DNA of 64,000 nucleotides from Bacteroidales bacterium (GTDB lineage Bacteria; Bacteroidota; Bacteroidia; Bacteroidales; JAGOPY01): NCBI GenBank assembly GCA_017991835.1, contig JAGOPY010000006.1, positions 5,637 through 69,636 of the forward strand, given 5' to 3'. Below are positions 40,391 through 49,897 of this stretch, one piece after another. How positions within the stretch are numbered: position 1 is the first letter of the stretch; each line of letters begins with the position of its first letter. The notes under the pieces were generated by a model. The model worked only from the letters and a program-made list of their open reading frames with translations, did no database searches and was not told the origin of the DNA. Made by a program: the position numbers and the translations under genes.

Positions 40391-41529
40391 CCGGTGGCTG
40401 AACGGTGAAATTCCAGGATATCTGCACTGATCCTCTCCTGAGTAAACCGCTCCGCATGCTGTTCGCCTTTTCTGATCAATTCATCCCTCAGTTCGCGGTC
40501 GCCGGCAAGCCGGGTGATCCAATCCGCTATTTCACCGGGATTCTCGGGATCAATATAAACGGCAGCATCGCCCCCGGCCTCAGGAAAACATCCGCCTCCG
40601 GACGTAATGACCGGTATCCGGCTGAACAAGCCTTCCACGATCGGCATTCCAAATCCTTCAAACTGTGATGGATAAACCATCATTTCAGCCTTCCGGCAGA
40701 TATCGGGAACGAATCCGTAAGGCACATTTCCCAGAAAATGGACGCGGTCGCCCAGGCTGTTTTTTTCAATATATTCTTTGATCGTTTTCAGGTATTTACG
40801 CCCTAATCCGACAGCCGTTCCGATCACCGCCAGGTCGTAATTCAGCCGTTCGCACACAGTGTGGAATGCCTCCACTGTCTTCATCAGGTTTTTCCGGGGA
40901 GTAATGGCCCCGATACTCAGGATATATTTTCGCCGGGGATCAAAAAATTCCGATGAGTCCGGCGGTTTTCCGGTGTAAAATTGCGGATCGCTTGCGGGAT
41001 AAATAACATGGATCTTACGGGCATTGATACCGTAAAAATTGATTATATCGTTTTTGGTCTGTTCGCTGGCCGTTATGATAAGATCGCAATTCCGGCAGGC
41101 GTACGCTGTCTTCTTCCTGTAAAAGAATACATCCGTGGCCGGATAAAGCTTCGGGTACCGGATAAAGATCAGGTCGTGAATGATGACCACACGGACCATT
41201 CTTTTTTGATGTATCCCGAATGGAACTTCGTTGCTCAACCCGTAGTAAATATCGATCCGGTCTTTTTCAAGTTGGTCCGCAAGAATAGCCGAACGCCAGA
41301 TGCTTCCTCCCATCTTGCTGCCGAAAAACCCCGATGGATGCACGATCCGGCTGTTACGGCCGACGATCTCCCCGAGGTACGGATTACCGGATGGCACCTC
41401 CCGGGGCGAATACAGGAAAAATTCTTCTTCCGTAAGTTTCGTGGCCAACGCACGGTAAAACCTGCGCCCGTAGTTACCCAGCCCGCTATGGTTGAAAAAG
41501 ATCCGCTTGGCATCGAGGCCAGTTTTCAT
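40369..41529 (-). CDS. Glycosyltransferase family 4 protein
   Basis: The 386-residue protein has a GT-B fold with SGLGNYGRRFYRAL at the start, then VVIIHDLIFIRYPKLYP, DLIITASEQTKNDI and the C-terminal nucleotide-sugar domain: ILSIGAITPRKNL, YPSQFEGFGMPIVEGL (the EX7E motif of GT4) and VITSGGGCFPEAGGDAA. It transfers a sugar from an NDP-sugar to a surface glycan or lipid; the acceptor is unknown. It stands alone with an AAGGAAAA sequence just before the ATG. Confidence 0.9.
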   Translation of the reverse strand: MKTGLDAKRIFFNHSGLGNYGRRFYRALATKLTEEEFFLYSPREVPSGNPYLGEIVGRNSRIVHPSGFFGSKMGGSIWRSAILADQLEKDRIDIYYGLSNEVPFGIHQKRMVRVVIIHDLIFIRYPKLYPATDVFFYRKKTAYACRNCDLIITASEQTKNDIINFYGINARKIHVIYPASDPQFYTGKPPDSSEFFDPRRKYILSIGAITPRKNLMKTVEAFHTVCERLNYDLAVIGTAVGLGRKYLKTIKEYIEKNSLGDRVHFLGNVPYGFVPDICRKAEMMVYPSQFEGFGMPIVEGLFSRIPVITSGGGCFPEAGGDAAVYIDPENPGEIADWITRLAGDRELRDELIRKGEQHAERFTQERISADILEFHRSATGHSFRNS

Positions 41530-41648
41530 CTGATTTTCCTTTTAAGCGCCTTGCAGTGTTGATATTACACTTTTTCGGCCTGCTTCATTATTTTTATCTA
41601 ACGTAAAAATCCACCACGAAGGTGCAAAAAATTCCGGTAAAAATGTCG

Positions 41649-41656
41649 TATCTTTG
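41649..41656 (+). promoter_or_regulatory. -7 box TATCTTTG of the tsaE-ald-aroB-aroA operon
   Basis: TATCTTTG fits TAnnTTTG and ends 18 bases before the ATG at 41675. A TTG that could extend the frame upstream (41654) is part of this box. Confidence 0.65.
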
Positions 41657-41674
41657 AATATTCTCTTATTCGAT

Positions 41675-42109
41675 ATGAAAGATTTTATGATTGAAAAGTT
41701 CACCCTTCAGGAATTGCCGGCGATTGCCGCGAGAATCCTTGAGCAGGCCGGCCAGGAAAGGGTATTTGCCTTGTATGGCGACCTGGGCGCGGGAAAGACC
41801 ACCCTGATAAAAGCTTTATGTAATAAACTGGGCGTTACCGATGCGGTGACCAGCCCAACCTTCTCCATTATAAATGAGTATGTTGCAGAAGGTAATGAGC
41901 TGGTGTACCATTTTGATTTCTACCGGATAACGAGGCTGGAAGAAGCGTTGGATATTGGTTATGAGGAGTACCTTTACAGCGGATATTATTGTTTCCTGGA
42001 GTGGGCGGATAAAATTGAAGAACTTTTGCCGGAGCATTACGTATACATTTCCATCGGGAAAAGCCATGATGAAAAAACCCGTCGTTTGACGGTTTCCCTG
42101 ATTAGCTAA
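41675..42109 (+). CDS. tsaE: tRNA threonylcarbamoyladenosine biosynthesis ATPase TsaE
   Basis: TsaE is the P-loop partner of the TsaB-TsaD complex that makes t6A37 in ANN-decoding tRNAs. The 144-residue protein has ALYGDLGAGKTTLIKAL (Walker A, about residues 32-48), TSPTFSIINEY (switch region), FDFYRI and CFLEWADKIEELLP. I chose ATG 41675 because the promoter box covers anything earlier; ATG 41687 is also possible. First gene of an operon with ald, aroB and aroA. Confidence 0.94.
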   Translation: MKDFMIEKFTLQELPAIAARILEQAGQERVFALYGDLGAGKTTLIKALCNKLGVTDAVTSPTFSIINEYVAEGNELVYHFDFYRITRLEEALDIGYEEYLYSGYYCFLEWADKIEELLPEHYVYISIGKSHDEKTRRLTVSLIS

Positions 42110-42116
42110 CGCATTA

Positions 42117-43355
42117 ATGTTCCCTGCGATGGATCAGAACCAGAATAGCTTTGTTAAGTTTTCGCATGCGGAGGGCCTCATGCCCCAGGAGGAGATGCTT
42201 GAGATACAACCGCAACGCTGCCGGCTGACCATCGGTATCCCGAAGGAGATTTCGCACCAGGAACGGCGGGTGGCGCTGGTGCCGGAGGCCGTGAACCTGC
42301 TGGTGCAGAATGGACATACCGTGCTGATCGAAACAAACGCCGGCGCCGGCTCACGTTTCCATGACCATGAATTTGGCGAAGCAGGCGGACAGATCGTTTT
42401 CTCCCCGCAGGAAGCTTACCAGGCGGATATCATCGTTAAGGTCGCTCCGCCGACAGATGAGGAGATAGAAACAATGAAAGACAAGCAGGTGGTCTTTTCA
42501 GCTTTACACCTGAGTAACCGCGAAGCAGCCTTCTTTAGGAACCTCATGCGGAAAAAGATTACAGCCTTTGCCCACGAAAACATCCAGGACCCGTTCGGCT
42601 CTTTTCCCGTCCGGCGGTCTATCAGTGAAATAGTCGGCAATGCTTCCATCATGATCGCAGCCCGGTACCTGAGCGATCCGGAATATGGAAAAGGCAACAT
42701 GCTGGGCGGTTTTTCGGGGATCAGCCCGACGGAAGTCGTGATCCTCGGCGCCGGCACGGTTGCGGAAAACGCAGCCCGGGTAGCCATCGGCATGGGGGCA
42801 ACCGTTAAGGTATTCGATGAATCGATCTACAGGCTACGGCGTCTGCAGGTCAATATCCAGAACCGTATCTTTACCTCCGTCATTCAACCCAAAGTGCTCT
42901 TAAAAGCCCTTCAGACTGCCGATATCGTTATCGGGGCCATCCATAGTACAAACGGCCATACACCCGTTATTGTCACCGAGGAAATGGTGATGGAAATGAA
43001 ACCCGGCGCGGTCATCATCGATGTCAGTATCGACCAGGGCGGATGCGTGGAAACTTCCCGGATCACAACCCATCAGAACCCCGTGTTCAAAAAATACGAC
43101 GTCATTCATTACTGTGTACCGAATATCGCTTCCCAGGTGCCTCATACCGCCTCCTACGCCCTGAGCAATTTCTTTACACCGGTCATGCTCCGCATCGGGG
43201 AGGAGGGTGGAGTCGACCATCTTATCCGTCGCGACCGGGGTATCTGCAAAGGAGTTTACGTGTATAAAGGCATCCTTACCAGTAAACCTATCAGCGATCT
43301 GTTTACCATTCCTTTCCAGGATATCGACTTACTCCTGGCTGCATTTACAGCTTAA
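42117..43355 (+). CDS. ald: Alanine dehydrogenase
   Basis: The enzyme interconverts alanine and pyruvate plus ammonia with NAD. The 412-residue protein has an N-terminal extension of about 35 residues before the catalytic start LTIGIPKEISHQERRVAL. FSALHLSNREAAF carries the catalytic His, VVILGAGTVAENAARVAIGMGA binds NAD (about residues 204-225), and DVSIDQGGCVETS holds the catalytic Asp. The extension is common in Bacteroidales homologs. It lies seven bases after tsaE and 23 before aroB, so it is co-transcribed with shikimate genes. The ATG at 42129 is an alternative start. Confidence 0.9.
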   Translation: MFPAMDQNQNSFVKFSHAEGLMPQEEMLEIQPQRCRLTIGIPKEISHQERRVALVPEAVNLLVQNGHTVLIETNAGAGSRFHDHEFGEAGGQIVFSPQEAYQADIIVKVAPPTDEEIETMKDKQVVFSALHLSNREAAFFRNLMRKKITAFAHENIQDPFGSFPVRRSISEIVGNASIMIAARYLSDPEYGKGNMLGGFSGISPTEVVILGAGTVAENAARVAIGMGATVKVFDESIYRLRRLQVNIQNRIFTSVIQPKVLLKALQTADIVIGAIHSTNGHTPVIVTEEMVMEMKPGAVIIDVSIDQGGCVETSRITTHQNPVFKKYDVIHYCVPNIASQVPHTASYALSNFFTPVMLRIGEEGGVDHLIRRDRGICKGVYVYKGILTSKPISDLFTIPFQDIDLLLAAFTA

Positions 43356-43378
43356 CCGATTAATTCCTTCCAGGTCAG

Positions 43379-44470
43379 GTGGCACGGGATCATAACGAGA
43401 AAATCGGAACACTAAACTACCCGGTACTGTTCGGCACGCGATCGTTGACGAACCTGAAATCGTTATTCTTAGCTGATGATATTCAAAAGACCGTATTTAT
43501 CCTTACCGATGAAAATACCCGTAAGTATTGCCTCCCAATTTTAACTGATGCCGTTTGCGGTTTGGAGATGAAGCGGACATTTGCGATCGTACCCGGCGAG
43601 CCGTCGAAAACCATGCAGACGGCCGCAAAGATCATTGAATGGCTGGTTGATTCGGGGGCAGGAAAAGAGGCAATTCTGGTCAATCTTGGCGGGGGAGTGG
43701 TCACTGACCTCGGCGGGTTCGTCGCTTCCATTTACAAAAGAGGCATCGCATTCATCAACATACCAACTACCCTGATGGGTATGGCCGATGCCGCCATCGG
43801 CGGTAAAACGGCAGTCAACTCAGGAGATATCAAAAACCAGATCGGAACCTTTTATGATCCGGAAGCGGTGCTCATCTTCCCGGGATTTCTAGGTACCCTC
43901 CCGGCATCCCACCTGAAGTCGGGCTACGCTGAAATTATCAAATGCGCCATCCTGGAAGGTGGTGATGCATGGGATACCGCACGCAATACCGTCTCTTTCG
44001 AAGATGAGGCTTTCCGGGAAAGCTTCCTGAATGCAATACGCTTTAAGTGCCGGATAGTAAGTGCTGATCCTTATGACAAATCAACCCGGCAGGTATTGAA
44101 TTTCGGCCATACTTTCGGCCACGCCTTTGAGAGCCTGTTTTCCCGCTCTTCACAGCCACTTTTACACGGTGAAGCGATTGCAGCGGGAATGATCTGCGAA
44201 ACCTATCTTTCTTTTGTGCTTTGCGGGCTCGGCCGAAAAGTCCTTGAAGATTTGACCGGTTTTATTGCCGGGCATTTCAGACTGCCCGCGCTTAACGGGG
44301 ATGCCACCCGTGATATGAACCGGATCATGGCGCACGACAAGAAGAATCGTTCGGATGAAATCCGGTTTACACTGCTCCGTGATGCAGGGAACCCTCTAAC
44401 AGGCGTCAGTGCCGGAAATAGCCTTGTAAACGAGGCATTTTTATATTATAGTGAAATAGCGGCGAAATGA
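43379..44470 (+). CDS. aroB: 3-dehydroquinate synthase
   Basis: AroB makes 3-dehydroquinate from DAHP using NAD and a divalent metal. The 363-residue protein starts at GTG (43379). It has EPSKTMQTAAKI, LVNLGGGVVTDLGGFVASIYKRGI (NAD loop), PTTLMGMADAAIGGKTAVN, KSGYAEIIKCA with the metal Glu, and FGHTFGHAFES with the metal His residues. Its last four bases overlap aroA (ATGA), so translation is probably coupled. Confidence 0.94.
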   Translation: MARDHNEKIGTLNYPVLFGTRSLTNLKSLFLADDIQKTVFILTDENTRKYCLPILTDAVCGLEMKRTFAIVPGEPSKTMQTAAKIIEWLVDSGAGKEAILVNLGGGVVTDLGGFVASIYKRGIAFINIPTTLMGMADAAIGGKTAVNSGDIKNQIGTFYDPEAVLIFPGFLGTLPASHLKSGYAEIIKCAILEGGDAWDTARNTVSFEDEAFRESFLNAIRFKCRIVSADPYDKSTRQVLNFGHTFGHAFESLFSRSSQPLLHGEAIAAGMICETYLSFVLCGLGRKVLEDLTGFIAGHFRLPALNGDATRDMNRIMAHDKKNRSDEIRFTLLRDAGNPLTGVSAGNSLVNEAFLYYSEIAAK

Positions 44471-45720
44471 TAACCATCTCTGTAAATAGCACGACACTGA
44501 ATGGTACGGTCATCTTACCGGCCTCGAAAAGCATTTCAAACCGGTTGCTGATCCTTCAGTCGCGCTATGGTAACCGGCTTAAAATCGAGAATCTGTCGGA
44601 TTCGGATGATACCCTGTTGCTTGCATCCACGCTGGATATCGTCAAAAGGTATATGTTGACGGAGGAGAACGGCCTGCTGAGAATCGATGCCCGGAATGCC
44701 GGGACCGTTCTTCGTTTTCTTGTTCCGTTGCTCTCGATAACACCCGGCCATTTTCTGCTCACCGGCATCGAAAGGATGAAAAATCGTCCGGTTGGTGCAC
44801 TGGTAGATGCCATGCGGGAACTGGGAGCCTCCATTGAATACGCTGAGAATACCGGATTTCCGCCGCTGCTGATCAAGGGCAGGCGTATTTACGGGCACCG
44901 GATTTCGGTTGACAGTTCGGTAAGCAGCCAGTTTGTTACAGCACTTTTGTTACTGGCCCCAACACTTCCAGATGGACTGACTATCGACCTGAAGGGGACA
45001 TCGGTATCATCGCCTTATGTTCGGATGACGACCGGGATTCTTGGCAAATTGGGCGTCGAGGTAATCAGCCAGCAGGATTCCATCCGTGTTTTTCCGAAAC
45101 CGGAACTGAACGCTTCATTTAAGGTTGAAGCCGACTGGAGCGCAGCATCGTTCTGGTATTGCCTGATGTCGATGGCCGAAAGCGGACGGGTAGTTTTACC
45201 GGGACTCAAAAAATCAAATATGCAGGGGGACCAGTCGCTGATCGATATTTTCAGGTATCTGGGGGTAAGGACTTTGGAGGAGAATGATGAAATAATCATA
45301 GAGAGATACGGAACTCCGGCGGAATTCTTTGCTGCCGATTTTACCGATACGCCCGATCTCGCTTTGCCGGTGATCATGGCTTGTGCGGTGGCCGGAACCG
45401 ATGGCCGTTTTACCGGGCTGGAGAGCCTCCGGCTGAAAGAATCAGACCGGATCGAAGCGCTGGGAGCCGGGCTGGCTAAAACCGGGGTCATTCTTTTTGA
45501 AGAATACCCGGGCGCCTGGCGGATTAAAGGAAGAATGGCAGCCAGGGGCCAGCTGAGCCCTGAAGATTTCAGCGATCACCGGGTGGCCATGACTTTCGCC
45601 TGCCTGGCCATGAAAGGTTACCGGGTTCATTTGAACAACCCGTCGGTCGTGAATAAATCCTATCCCGGATTCTGGAAAGACCTTCAATCTGTAGGTTTTA
45701 ACTGCAAAGTTTCAAATTGA
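44467..45720 (+). CDS. aroA: 3-phosphoshikimate 1-carboxyvinyltransferase (EPSP synthase)
   Basis: AroA joins phosphoenolpyruvate to shikimate-3-phosphate. The 417-residue protein shows LPASKSISNRLLIL near the start, DARNAGTVLRFLVPLL with the RNAGT motif where others have GNAGT, GIERMKNRPVGALV, SSVSSQFVTALLL, LKESDRIEALGAGL and a final SDHRVAMTFACLAM. The arginine in place of the first Gly of GNAGT is a visible change at the PEP-binding loop. It is the last gene of the tsaE-ald-aroB-aroA operon. Confidence 0.94.
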   Translation: MITISVNSTTLNGTVILPASKSISNRLLILQSRYGNRLKIENLSDSDDTLLLASTLDIVKRYMLTEENGLLRIDARNAGTVLRFLVPLLSITPGHFLLTGIERMKNRPVGALVDAMRELGASIEYAENTGFPPLLIKGRRIYGHRISVDSSVSSQFVTALLLLAPTLPDGLTIDLKGTSVSSPYVRMTTGILGKLGVEVISQQDSIRVFPKPELNASFKVEADWSAASFWYCLMSMAESGRVVLPGLKKSNMQGDQSLIDIFRYLGVRTLEENDEIIIERYGTPAEFFAADFTDTPDLALPVIMACAVAGTDGRFTGLESLRLKESDRIEALGAGLAKTGVILFEEYPGAWRIKGRMAARGQLSPEDFSDHRVAMTFACLAMKGYRVHLNNPSVVNKSYPGFWKDLQSVGFNCKVSN

Positions 45721-45752
45721 TGAGGAATTGAATCCGCCTTAAGATAATTTGA

Positions 45753-45760
45753 TACCTTTG
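45753..45760 (+). promoter_or_regulatory. -7 box TACCTTTG of the CCG-domain gene
   Basis: TACCTTTG fits the consensus and ends 30 bases before the ATG at 45791. It rules out the upstream ATG at 45749. Confidence 0.65.
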
Positions 45761-45790
45761 CCCCTGATTCGTCATTTTTTCATCAGAATT

Positions 45791-46513
45791 ATGGTAACTG
45801 TCGATATTTTCATCCCGTGCTTCATCGATCAGATCTATCCCCAAACGGGCTTCAATATGATCAAAATACTGGAGAAATACGATATCGATGTTTACTATAA
45901 TGAAGAACAAACCTGCTGCGGCCAGATCTCTTTCAACAGCGGATTCTGGGATGACGCAAAAGCCATCGGCGAAAAGTTTATCCTGGAGTTCAACCACAAC
46001 AGGCCGGTCGTTGTTCCGTCTGCTTCCTGTGCAGGTTTTGTGAGAAATTATTACGAACAATTGTTCCTGAATACAGGTTTACATCTCGAATTCAGGCAGT
46101 TGCAGAAAAATATCGTCGAATTTACCGATTATCTGGTCAATACTCTTAAAGTTACCGACCTGGGCGCCGTATTTGAGCATAAAGTCACCTATCATGACTC
46201 CTGCGCCGCCCTACGCGAATATAAACTGGGAAATGAGCCCCGAACCCTCCTCAGCCATGTCAGAGGCCTGGAACTGGTCGAAATGAAGGATACCGATGTG
46301 TGCTGCGGATTTGGGGGCACTTTTTCGGTCAAGAACGAACCCATATCAACGGCCATGGCCCAGCAAAAAGTCCAGAACGCCCTGGATACCGGTGCGGAGT
46401 ATATTGTGTCGACTGATGCTTCCTGCCTGATCCATCTCGACGGGTACATCCGTAAACATAATATTCCTTTGAAAACCATTCATATTATTGATGTTCTGGC
46501 TTCAGGATGGTAA
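45791..46513 (+). CDS. CCG-domain (Fe-S)-binding protein, LutA-like
   Basis: The 240-residue protein has two Cys-rich CCG domains, each with the CX(n)CCG pattern: PCFIDQIYPQ with EEQTCCGQISFNSG, then YHDSCAALREYKLG with VCCGFGGTFSVKNEP. LutA is one of three proteins (LutABC) that oxidise L-lactate; LldE-type proteins have the same layout. The lutB and lutC partners are not adjacent, so the protein may serve another redox complex or the partners may be elsewhere. The start at 45791 is set by the upstream promoter box. Confidence 0.9.
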   Translation: MVTVDIFIPCFIDQIYPQTGFNMIKILEKYDIDVYYNEEQTCCGQISFNSGFWDDAKAIGEKFILEFNHNRPVVVPSASCAGFVRNYYEQLFLNTGLHLEFRQLQKNIVEFTDYLVNTLKVTDLGAVFEHKVTYHDSCAALREYKLGNEPRTLLSHVRGLELVEMKDTDVCCGFGGTFSVKNEPISTAMAQQKVQNALDTGAEYIVSTDASCLIHLDGYIRKHNIPLKTIHIIDVLASGW

Positions 46514-46564
46514 AAAATCACCCGCAGCATTCAAATTTTATATCCGTTTTTATTCGATTTTAAC

Positions 46565-46572
46565 TATTTTTG
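46565..46572 (+). promoter_or_regulatory. -7 box TATTTTTG of the T9SS cargo gene
   Basis: TATTTTTG fits TAnnTTTG and ends 31 bases before the ATG at 46604. Confidence 0.5.
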
Positions 46573-46603
46573 GAGTGGCATCAGCTTCATTAACCTATTG
46601 CTT

Positions 46604-49351
46604 ATGACTACTTCAACGAAAAAAACGCCAGGCATATTTCCTGTTATTTTAATGTTTTCACTGCTCACCGCTCACTGTTCACTTGTCTATTCTCAGGTTC
46701 CTACGGTTCAGGACTGTATGGGTGCCATCCCGGTTTGCCAGGATGTATATGTCGAAGAAAATTCATACAGCGGCGACGGGAATTATAACAATGAAATTTA
46801 TGAAGACCTGCCATGCAATACCGCTTGCCCGGGCAGTTGCCTGGCTGGGGAGGTGAACAGTGTCTGGTATATCTGGACCGTCCAGGTCGGAGGCCTTTTG
46901 AGGCTCACGATCGACCCTGTTCAGAGTTCCGATGATTATGACTGGGCAGTTTATGATGTGACCGACCTGCGGTGCGATGACATATATTCTTCGTACAGCC
47001 TGATGCAAAAAAGCTGCAACGCATATGGCGCCGGCGCAAATGGCAACACCGGGATCAGTACTCAAAACGGAGGAAACAGCAATTGCAATAATTGCGGGGC
47101 TACTAATATCTGGAACAAAGACCTACCCGTCGTCGAAGGCCGGACCTATGTATTGATCATCGAAAACTGGAGTGGCACAACCCAGGGCTATACCCTCGAT
47201 TTCAGCGCCTCTACTGCCGTTATTTTTGATGATGTCAGGCCCGAACTGGCCACTGTCCTTACCGATGAGATAACCTGTGGCGATACCCAGATCGTGGTCG
47301 AATTTTCCGAAAATGTCATGTGTGAGTCGGTGAATCCCTCCGACTTCAAACTGTCCGGTCCGGGCGGCCCATATACCATTCTCGGAGTGCAGGGTGAAGT
47401 CTGTTTGGCCGGCGGTGAGATGGAGAAACGCTATACGCTGCTGATCGACCGCCCGATCAATTCCGACGGAGATTACTCGGTGGAACTGAAACCCCTGAAT
47501 TTCGTGTACGACGCCTGCAATAACTTTGCCATTGGCAACACGATCGTTTTTACTGTGGAACTGGGAGCCCCGCTGATCAACGAATTCAATTTGGAAATCA
47601 ATGCGGCTACCTGTGGCCTGGCCAACGGATCAATTACGGGCCTTCAAATCATCGGGACACCACCCTATACCTATCTCTGGACCGATGATTCGGGCAACAC
47701 GGTCGGAACTACGCTTGATCTGCTTAACGTACCGACAGGAAATTATACCCTTCGGGTTTCCGACAATAATACGTGTATGACGCCAGGCGGACCGTATCTC
47801 GTTGAAGAAACCGGCGCACCGCTGGTGAATGACAATAATATCCTGATTACCGGAGCTAACTGGGGCGCCAATAACGGACATATTACCGGACTGGACTTCA
47901 GCGGCAATGAACCTTTCGTTTTTAAATGGATGGATGATAATTACGATTCTATTGGAAATACACCCGAATTGCATGATGTTTATTCCGGAAATTATTATCT
48001 TCTGGTGACCGATGTCTATGCCTGTGATACCCTCGCAGGCCCTTATTTTGTTCAGCAGATCGGTGGCCCGATCGGGGTGGAAGCAACAGCAAGTGAATCT
48101 GAAATCTGCCTCGGGGAAGATGTGCAACTCTTCGCTACAGGATTCGGGGGAGCAGGGAATTACACATTCTCATGGACATCCAATCCTTCCGGATTCGCTT
48201 CTGATATTCAGAACCCGGTTGTCTTCCCCGCTGTCACTACCACTTATACCGTAACCATCAGCGATGGCTATAATGTGACCTCCTCTTCGGTAACAGTAAC
48301 AGTTCACCCAATTCCGCTCTCTAATGCCGGGCAGGATATAACCATCAATTTCGGAACCAGTACCACGTTGTACGGTCAGGCTTCAGGAAGCGGCGGCCCG
48401 TTTGCCTTTGCCTGGCAACCGGCTGATATGCTCATCAGCCCCAATGAGCAAAATACCGCTACTAAAAATCTCTATGGAACGACTGTCTTTACCCTTAAAG
48501 TGACCGATATCAATACCGGTTGCCTCAGCCTGGCCGATACGGTCGTGGTCAACCTTACCGGAGGCCCGCTGGGCGTTTCCGTTACCACTACCGATGATAC
48601 GATTTGTAAAGGGGAAAGTACTACCATCACTGCATACGGGTTTGGTGGCAATTACGGAACCTATACGATAACGTGGTTCGATGGCGCTGAAATTGTTAAG
48701 GTCGACTATCAAAGCCCCTCGACGCTGATCGTTAGCCCGGAGGACGAAGGACCTCATATCTATAATGTGGAGATCGATGATGGATTTAATACATCCTCCA
48801 ACTTTTTGAAAATAACAGTATTCCCTTCACCTGTCTTCAATATCCTGGGCTCTCCGCAGATCATATCCTGCCCGACCGACACCGTCAGGCTTTCGCCCGA
48901 TCAGCTTATCCCCGGCGCAGAATATTACTGGTCGAACGGGAGCACAGACGCCTCCCTGCCGGTGGTCTCAACCGGCATAGGATTTAATTCCAGGACATTC
49001 GACCTGACCGTGACAAATCTCCAGGGTTGTGTTCACAAAGATACCGTCACGGTTGTGTTTGATTTTACTGCCTGCACAGGAATCGACGAATTTGGAACGG
49101 ATCCGGGAATCAATATTTACCCCAACCCTTCCGGAGGTATTATTAACGTTGAATTCCTGGATGCCTCCGGTTTGAATGCAATGCAAATTATCAACCCATA
49201 CGGAGTGGTTGTGCTGAACCGGCCAGCCACAAATTCCGGCAAAGGTTTCCTGAAAACCGAAATTAATCTGGATGGTCTGCCATCGGGTATTTATTTCTTC
49301 AAAGCTTTATTTAACAGAAATTTAAGTTATCACAAGATCATTCTGAGGTAA
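46604..49351 (+). CDS. Large secreted protein with SprB repeats, PKD-like modules and T9SS type A sorting domain
   Basis: I use the ATG at 46604; the frame can extend two codons to a TTG. The 915-residue product has a signal peptide (ending VYSQ), a Cys-rich N-terminal domain (VPTVQDCMGAIPVCQDVY, WYIWTVQVGG), an Ig-like domain, and two SprB-like repeats (CGLANGSITGLQIIGTPPYTY and the NNGHITGLDFSG copy). PKD-like modules follow (NAGQDITINFGTSTTLYGQA). The C-terminus is a T9SS type A sorting domain (INIYPNPSGGIINVEF ... LPSGIYFFKALF). The protein is expected on the cell surface or released; ligand unknown. It shares PKD modules and a join segment with the protein encoded at 49894. Confidence 0.9.
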   Translation: MTTSTKKTPGIFPVILMFSLLTAHCSLVYSQVPTVQDCMGAIPVCQDVYVEENSYSGDGNYNNEIYEDLPCNTACPGSCLAGEVNSVWYIWTVQVGGLLRLTIDPVQSSDDYDWAVYDVTDLRCDDIYSSYSLMQKSCNAYGAGANGNTGISTQNGGNSNCNNCGATNIWNKDLPVVEGRTYVLIIENWSGTTQGYTLDFSASTAVIFDDVRPELATVLTDEITCGDTQIVVEFSENVMCESVNPSDFKLSGPGGPYTILGVQGEVCLAGGEMEKRYTLLIDRPINSDGDYSVELKPLNFVYDACNNFAIGNTIVFTVELGAPLINEFNLEINAATCGLANGSITGLQIIGTPPYTYLWTDDSGNTVGTTLDLLNVPTGNYTLRVSDNNTCMTPGGPYLVEETGAPLVNDNNILITGANWGANNGHITGLDFSGNEPFVFKWMDDNYDSIGNTPELHDVYSGNYYLLVTDVYACDTLAGPYFVQQIGGPIGVEATASESEICLGEDVQLFATGFGGAGNYTFSWTSNPSGFASDIQNPVVFPAVTTTYTVTISDGYNVTSSSVTVTVHPIPLSNAGQDITINFGTSTTLYGQASGSGGPFAFAWQPADMLISPNEQNTATKNLYGTTVFTLKVTDINTGCLSLADTVVVNLTGGPLGVSVTTTDDTICKGESTTITAYGFGGNYGTYTITWFDGAEIVKVDYQSPSTLIVSPEDEGPHIYNVEIDDGFNTSSNFLKITVFPSPVFNILGSPQIISCPTDTVRLSPDQLIPGAEYYWSNGSTDASLPVVSTGIGFNSRTFDLTVTNLQGCVHKDTVTVVFDFTACTGIDEFGTDPGINIYPNPSGGIINVEFLDASGLNAMQIINPYGVVVLNRPATNSGKGFLKTEINLDGLPSGIYFFKALFNRNLSYHKIILR

Positions 49352-49456
49352 ACTTTTTTACCCGATAAGGTTCAATATCATACCCTTGATTAAAAATATA
49401 GTTATCTTAGCCCGCTTTAAAAAAAGATATATTCAATCTTAAACATTTTACCCTTA

Positions 49457-49897
49457 ATGAGAACTTGTTTGGTCATACTTTTCGCAATCATGTCCGCATT
49501 TTCATTCGGACAGACAGAAGTTACCAATACTTCTGTTCAGGACCTGGTGCAATATGATCTTTCCTTTAATCAGGATGATTTCGGTACCAGGTTCTCGGTT
49601 TTAAGCCATTCCGATGATAATTATGATTATTATGCAGTTGATCTGACAAAATTTAACAATGATTTTGAACGGGTCTATTTCATGGTACTGACCTTCACCG
49701 ATAAAAGAATTGTAAACCTGGATTCCGATATTTTGCGGAAGGACCAGACCTGGTTTAAAAGTTATTATACGAGTAAGGAAGACGAAATTACCTGTCTCTT
49801 TAATGAGTTGAGGGAAAAGACAACAGAGGCCGGATTGAGAATGTCGAAAGAGGAGAAAGATGTTTGGATGACCAGGAACAATAAATATAAAAAATGA
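49457..49897 (+). CDS. Small secreted protein of unknown function
   Basis: The 146-residue protein has a signal peptide (residues 1-19, ending AFSFGQ). The rest is an acidic, mixed alpha/beta sequence with YDLSFNQDDFGTRFSVL, DYYAVDLTKFNNDFERVYF and a charged C-terminus; there are no Cys pairs, membrane helices or sorting domain. I do not recognise a family. Its stop overlaps the ATG of the next T9SS cargo gene (ATGA), so the two are translationally coupled. Confidence 0.75.
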   Translation: MRTCLVILFAIMSAFSFGQTEVTNTSVQDLVQYDLSFNQDDFGTRFSVLSHSDDNYDYYAVDLTKFNNDFERVYFMVLTFTDKRIVNLDSDILRKDQTWFKSYYTSKEDEITCLFNELREKTTEAGLRMSKEEKDVWMTRNNKYKK

